Positions 3,294 to 5,905 of a stretch of DNA of 5,905 bases are shown piece by piece (the stretch's first letter is position 1; every line of letters begins with the position of its first letter). This stretch comes from Chloroflexota bacterium (GTDB taxonomy: Bacteria; Chloroflexota; Anaerolineae; UBA3071), in assembly GCA_014383605.1 (NCBI GenBank), contig JACNHM010000511.1, forward strand, positions 1 to 5,905, read 5' to 3'. The position numbers and the translations under genes are program-made. A model generated the notes under the pieces. It saw only the letters and a list, made by a program, of their open reading frames with translations. It had not been told where the DNA came from and ran no database searches.

Positions 3294-5642
3294 TCATGGC
3301 AAAAGAGGCCAGAAACAGGGTACTACCAATAGCACCACCAGTAGCACCACCAAGGTGAGCGGCACTCCTATTTTGGTGTAGTCAGTGAAACGATAACCGC
3401 CAGGCCCCATAATCAACACGTTGGCCGGGTGACCAACCGGAAGTAGAAAGCTGGTAGAAGCAGAAAAAGCCACCACCATCGCCGAAGCATAAGGGGAAAT
3501 GCCCAGGTCGCTGGCGATGTTGAAAGCAACGGGCCCCATCAACACAGCTACAGCGTGAGTGGGGATAACCTGGGCAGCCAGAGAGGTCACGACAAACAGA
3601 CCGGCCAGCACTGCCATCGGCCCCAATCTGCCCACCACAGCCACTATGCTCTCGGCCAGGAGGTGTGCGGCACCGCTCTGTTCCATAGCGATGCCCAGAG
3701 GTAGCATGCCGGCGATGAGAAAAACGACCTTCCACTCGATGAAGCGATGGGCTTCCTCCATATTCAGGCAGCCGGTCAGGACCATCAGCGTGGCTCCCAC
3801 AACGGCGGCAATGGAGATGGGCAGCCAGCCCAGAGCAACCGACAGCAGGATGGCCCCCATCACCAGCACGGCCAGCGGGGCTTTGTTCAACCGTGGCGCT
3901 TCCTGGACTTCCTCGGCCAGCAGCAGGAAATCTGGCTCACGGCCCAGCACTTTAAACTTCTCGCGCGGGCCATAGAGCAAGAGAGCATCGCCAAAACGCA
4001 AAGCCATGTCGCGCAGGTCAGAGCGATAAGCCCGACCTTGACGCCAGATGGCCAATACGCTCAGGCCATACTTTTCGCGGAAGTCGAGTTGGCGCAGCGT
4101 CCTGCCGACCAGGGTCGTGTGAGGGGAGAGCACGGCTTCTACCAGGCCGACTCGCTCCGACTCCAGGTCACGGAGTTCCGGCGGTGCCTGGCGTTCTATC
4201 TCCAGGTCTTGCAAGCCGCGCATCGTACGCAGGTCTTCTATCTTGCCCTCGACCAGCAACGTGTCTCCGGCTTCGAGTCGCTCTTCCGGCCCAGGCACCA
4301 GCCCGATCGCGCCATCGCGATTAATACCCAACACCGTCAGCCCAAAAGTATCCTCCAGCCGACTCTCGGCCAACGTCTTGCCGACCATCGCTGAATCTTC
4401 TGGCACGCGCACGGCGAACAGCCGCTCGTTAAGCCGGTAGACCTCAGACGCCTCAGCATCGGATACGAGAAGGTCAGGAGCGCCCCTCATTGCGTTGATC
4501 TGCGCGTGGTGGCCCTGGCACAGAAGCGTGTCACCCAGGCGCAGCGGTGTATCTTGCAGGTGTGTTCGCCTCAGGACGCCGTCACGCCAGATGGCCAGGA
4601 CGTTGACCCCAAAACGACGGCGAAAGTCAACCTGGCGCAGCGTCTGGCCCAGCAGTTCTGAACGGGACGAGAGGCTGACCTCAACGATGTCAACTTCTGC
4701 CGAAATCAGGTTTTCGACACTGAGATCGTCGGTCTCGACGATCAGATTCTGTCGCCCCCCAAGTTCAATCAAACGGTCGCTGCGCCCCTTAACCAGCAAT
4801 CTATCGTCAGCGTGGATCACCTCGTCCGGGCCTGGCGACAGGAGGGTTTGGCTGTTGCGGATGATGCCGATGACGTTCAGGCCCAGGGCTGCACCCAGCC
4901 GGCTTTCGGCCAGGGTTTTGCCGGCCAGTGCTGAGTCGTGCGGCACACGTACGACAAACAGCCGCTCGCGCAGGTCGTAGAACTGCCTCCAGTCCGCTAG
5001 AAGAGACCCTCCGACCAATTCTCGCGTCGGCAGGAGGCGTCGTCCCACCAGGACCATATAGGCCACGCCGGCCAGCATGACTGCCAGACCGACCGGGGTG
5101 TAATCGAACAGTTGGAAGGGGCGCAGACCGTAGTCGCGCAGGGCCATGCTGACCAGAAGGTTGGATGGTGTCCCGATGAGGGTGTTCATGCCGCCCAGCA
5201 GTGAGCCAAAGGCCAGAGGTATCAAGAGCTTTGAGGGCGGCCGGCCCGTGCGCCGGGCGATGTTCATGACCACCGGCAGCATCATCGCCGTCACGGCGAC
5301 GTTGTTCATAAAGGCCGACATTACGCCGCCAATCAGCATAATCACCGCCACCAGCCGACCCTCGCCCTGACCTGCCAGACGCAATACCTGGCGGCCGATC
5401 AGATTCGCCACGCCGGTTCTGGACAGGCCACCGCTGAGAACAAACATCGCCCAAACCGTAACCACGGCTGGATTACTGAAGCCCGACAATGCCTCAGCCG
5501 GGGTGACCAGACCCGTCAGGGACAGGCTGATCAGCACCAGCAAGGCTACTACGTCCACCCGTAGCCGCTCGGTGACAAAGAGCACAACGGCAACGGCGAG
5601 TATGCCGAAGGTGAGGGCGGCTTCTGGTGTCATCCATTCCAT
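3294..5642 (-). CDS. SLC13/DASS-family permease with four RCK_C (TrkA_C) domains
   Basis: This is an inner-membrane secondary transporter of the SLC13/divalent-anion:Na+ symporter group in its RCK_C-containing branch. Substrates of relatives include dicarboxylates and sulfate; the substrate here cannot be told. Residues 1-205 form the first membrane half, with the conserved MNNVAVTAMMLP (about 112-123) and IGTPSNLL (156-163) motifs. Residues 226-575 are a cytosolic insert with four RCK_C domains at about 227-303, 316-393, 407-483 and 497-575. Residues 588-782 form the second membrane half, including SFLLPVGHPANVLIMGPGGY (731-750). Relatives that I know have two RCK_C domains and about 600 residues; this one has 782 because the two-domain cassette is duplicated. 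The segment IPTHAVAVLM (693-702) sits where the second-half Ser-Asn-Thr-like motif is expected, so that motif is diverged. ATG at 5642 is chosen as the first Met before helix 1; a weak GAGG lies 10 bases upstream, and Met4 is an alternative. Confidence 0.88.
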   Translation of the reverse strand: MEWMTPEAALTFGILAVAVVLFVTERLRVDVVALLVLISLSLTGLVTPAEALSGFSNPAVVTVWAMFVLSGGLSRTGVANLIGRQVLRLAGQGEGRLVAVIMLIGGVMSAFMNNVAVTAMMLPVVMNIARRTGRPPSKLLIPLAFGSLLGGMNTLIGTPSNLLVSMALRDYGLRPFQLFDYTPVGLAVMLAGVAYMVLVGRRLLPTRELVGGSLLADWRQFYDLRERLFVVRVPHDSALAGKTLAESRLGAALGLNVIGIIRNSQTLLSPGPDEVIHADDRLLVKGRSDRLIELGGRQNLIVETDDLSVENLISAEVDIVEVSLSSRSELLGQTLRQVDFRRRFGVNVLAIWRDGVLRRTHLQDTPLRLGDTLLCQGHHAQINAMRGAPDLLVSDAEASEVYRLNERLFAVRVPEDSAMVGKTLAESRLEDTFGLTVLGINRDGAIGLVPGPEERLEAGDTLLVEGKIEDLRTMRGLQDLEIERQAPPELRDLESERVGLVEAVLSPHTTLVGRTLRQLDFREKYGLSVLAIWRQGRAYRSDLRDMALRFGDALLLYGPREKFKVLGREPDFLLLAEEVQEAPRLNKAPLAVLVMGAILLSVALGWLPISIAAVVGATLMVLTGCLNMEEAHRFIEWKVVFLIAGMLPLGIAMEQSGAAHLLAESIVAVVGRLGPMAVLAGLFVVTSLAAQVIPTHAVAVLMGPVAFNIASDLGISPYASAMVVAFSASTSFLLPVGHPANVLIMGPGGYRFTDYTKIGVPLTLVVLLVVLLVVPCFWPLLP
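3888..4427 (-). repeat. RCK_C cassette, copy 2 (permease residues about 406-585)
   Basis: This is the second tandem cassette. Its A domain reads RLFAVRVPEDSAMVGKTLAE and its B domain GRTLRQLDFREKYGLSVLAI, each matching copy 1 closely. A domains resemble the other A domain far more than the adjacent B domain. That points to duplication of an existing two-domain unit rather than four independent single duplications. RCK_C domains in other proteins bind small ligands such as cyclic di-AMP; ligand binding here is not shown. Confidence 0.8.
4428..4967 (-). repeat. RCK_C cassette, copy 1 (permease residues about 226-405)
   Basis: This is the first of two tandem 180-codon cassettes inside the permease gene. 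Each holds an A-type RCK_C domain (RLFVVRVPHDSALAGKTLAE here) followed by a B-type domain (GQTLRQVDFRRRFGVNVLAI). Matching blocks in copy 2 lie exactly 540 bp away for the A domain (DNA at 4899 against 4359) and 543 bp away for the B domain (4584 against 4041). The copies remain similar at DNA level, most clearly around the GKTLAESRL segment. Cassette borders are approximate. Confidence 0.8.
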
Positions 5643-5697
5643 TGTCGAGTGGCCTCGCTCACTGTTCTGGGGAAGATGTGTTCCACGACCCGCCGGG

Positions 5698-5905
5698 TTA
5701 CGTTGCCCAGCGAACCACCAGCACTGAGCGGTTGGCGGTCAATAGGATGTCGGTGCTCAGGTCGTCCACCAGGCGAGCGTTCAGGCCAGGGGTGACGTGA
5801 GCCCCGATCACCAGCAGGTCGTACTGTCCCTCTCGGGCCTCGGCGATGATCTCGTCCCGCACCAGGCCATGACGGGCCACCGCGCGGGCCGCCACTCCCT
5901 CCGTT
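5698..5905 (-). CDS. Universal stress protein (UspA family), C-terminal fragment, 5' end outside window
   Basis: This is the last 68 or so residues of a Usp-domain protein, a small soluble cytosolic alpha/beta protein. The family is linked to survival under stress and often binds ATP or AMP. The visible part holds the family's closing half: a helix, then the strand YDLLVIGAH, then a loop and helix, then the final strand SVLVVRW before TAA. The reading frame continues upstream past a GTG at 5895 to the window edge, so that GTG is probably an internal valine and the gene starts outside. The nucleotide-binding motif usually reads G-2x-G-9x-G-[S/T]. Here, after VIGAH, the later Gly-Ser/Thr position reads Asp-Asp-Leu-Ser, so the motif is degenerate and ATP binding is doubtful. 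The stop lies 55 bp before the permease start, so co-transcription is likely. Confident on family; the ligand is unknown. Confidence 0.85.
   Translation of the reverse strand, partial: TEGVAARAVARHGLVRDEIIAEAREGQYDLLVIGAHVTPGLNARLVDDLSTDILLTANRSVLVVRWAT

Noticed and set aside
3747..4394. Long plus-strand open frame of 215 codons
   Set aside because: It lies wholly opposite the permease gene in its RCK_C region. The translation is rich in Gln, Arg and His without domain features, as expected of an antisense shadow.
4807..5454. Minus-strand open frame of 215 codons in another frame of the permease gene
   Set aside because: The overlapping frame encodes conserved membrane and RCK_C motifs. This one is rich in Arg, Gly and Pro with no motif.
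5643..5697. TGGAAC in the gap before the permease as an ECF -35 element
   Set aside because: No matching -10 element at the proper distance; a six-base match alone is weak.

Overview
All recognisable genes in this 5.9 kb window lie on the minus strand, so transcription runs from high to low coordinates. The DNA is GC-rich. Protein style, codon choice and a 24-bp dispersed-repeat insertion resemble Chloroflexota of the Anaerolineae type. That placement is an impression from memory; the window has no rRNA or other phylogenetic marker.

Layout in transcription order. (1) 5905-5698: the C-terminal end of a universal stress protein, cut by the window edge. (2) 5642-3294: a 782-residue SLC13/DASS-type permease whose central cytosolic insert carries four RCK_C (TrkA_C) domains in an A-B-A-B order, an apparent tandem duplication of a 180-residue cassette. 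(3) 3249-2638: an ECF sigma factor. (4) about 2606-2250: a zinc-binding (ZAS-type) anti-sigma factor with one membrane helix. (5) 2250-1936: the first part of a MEDS sensory domain, joined to the anti-sigma gene by a TGATG stop/start overlap, carrying an in-frame 24-bp repeat insertion and ending far short of a normal MEDS domain. (6) 1935-1820: a 116-bp gap that can fold on the transcribed strand into a long imperfect hairpin ending just before the next ribosome binding site. (7) 1819-848: an MscS-type mechanosensitive channel. (8) 812-1: a second, different MscS-superfamily channel that is open to the left edge.

Gaps between genes are short (about 31-116 bp) and all genes point the same way, so one or two operons are plausible. 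The gene set has a stress theme: a Usp, an ion/carboxylate transporter with ligand-sensing RCK_C domains, an ECF sigma/anti-sigma switch, a broken sensor, and two osmotic safety valves. A reasonable inference is that the sigma/anti-sigma pair responds to envelope or osmotic stress and the channels are part of its output. No promoter or experimental evidence for that is visible.

The most unusual points are the four-RCK_C permease, the truncated MEDS gene with its in-frame repeat insertion, and the structured leader before the MscS gene. I saw no CRISPR array, tRNA, rRNA, transposase or convincing intrinsic terminator. There is no gene-free stretch longer than about 120 bp.
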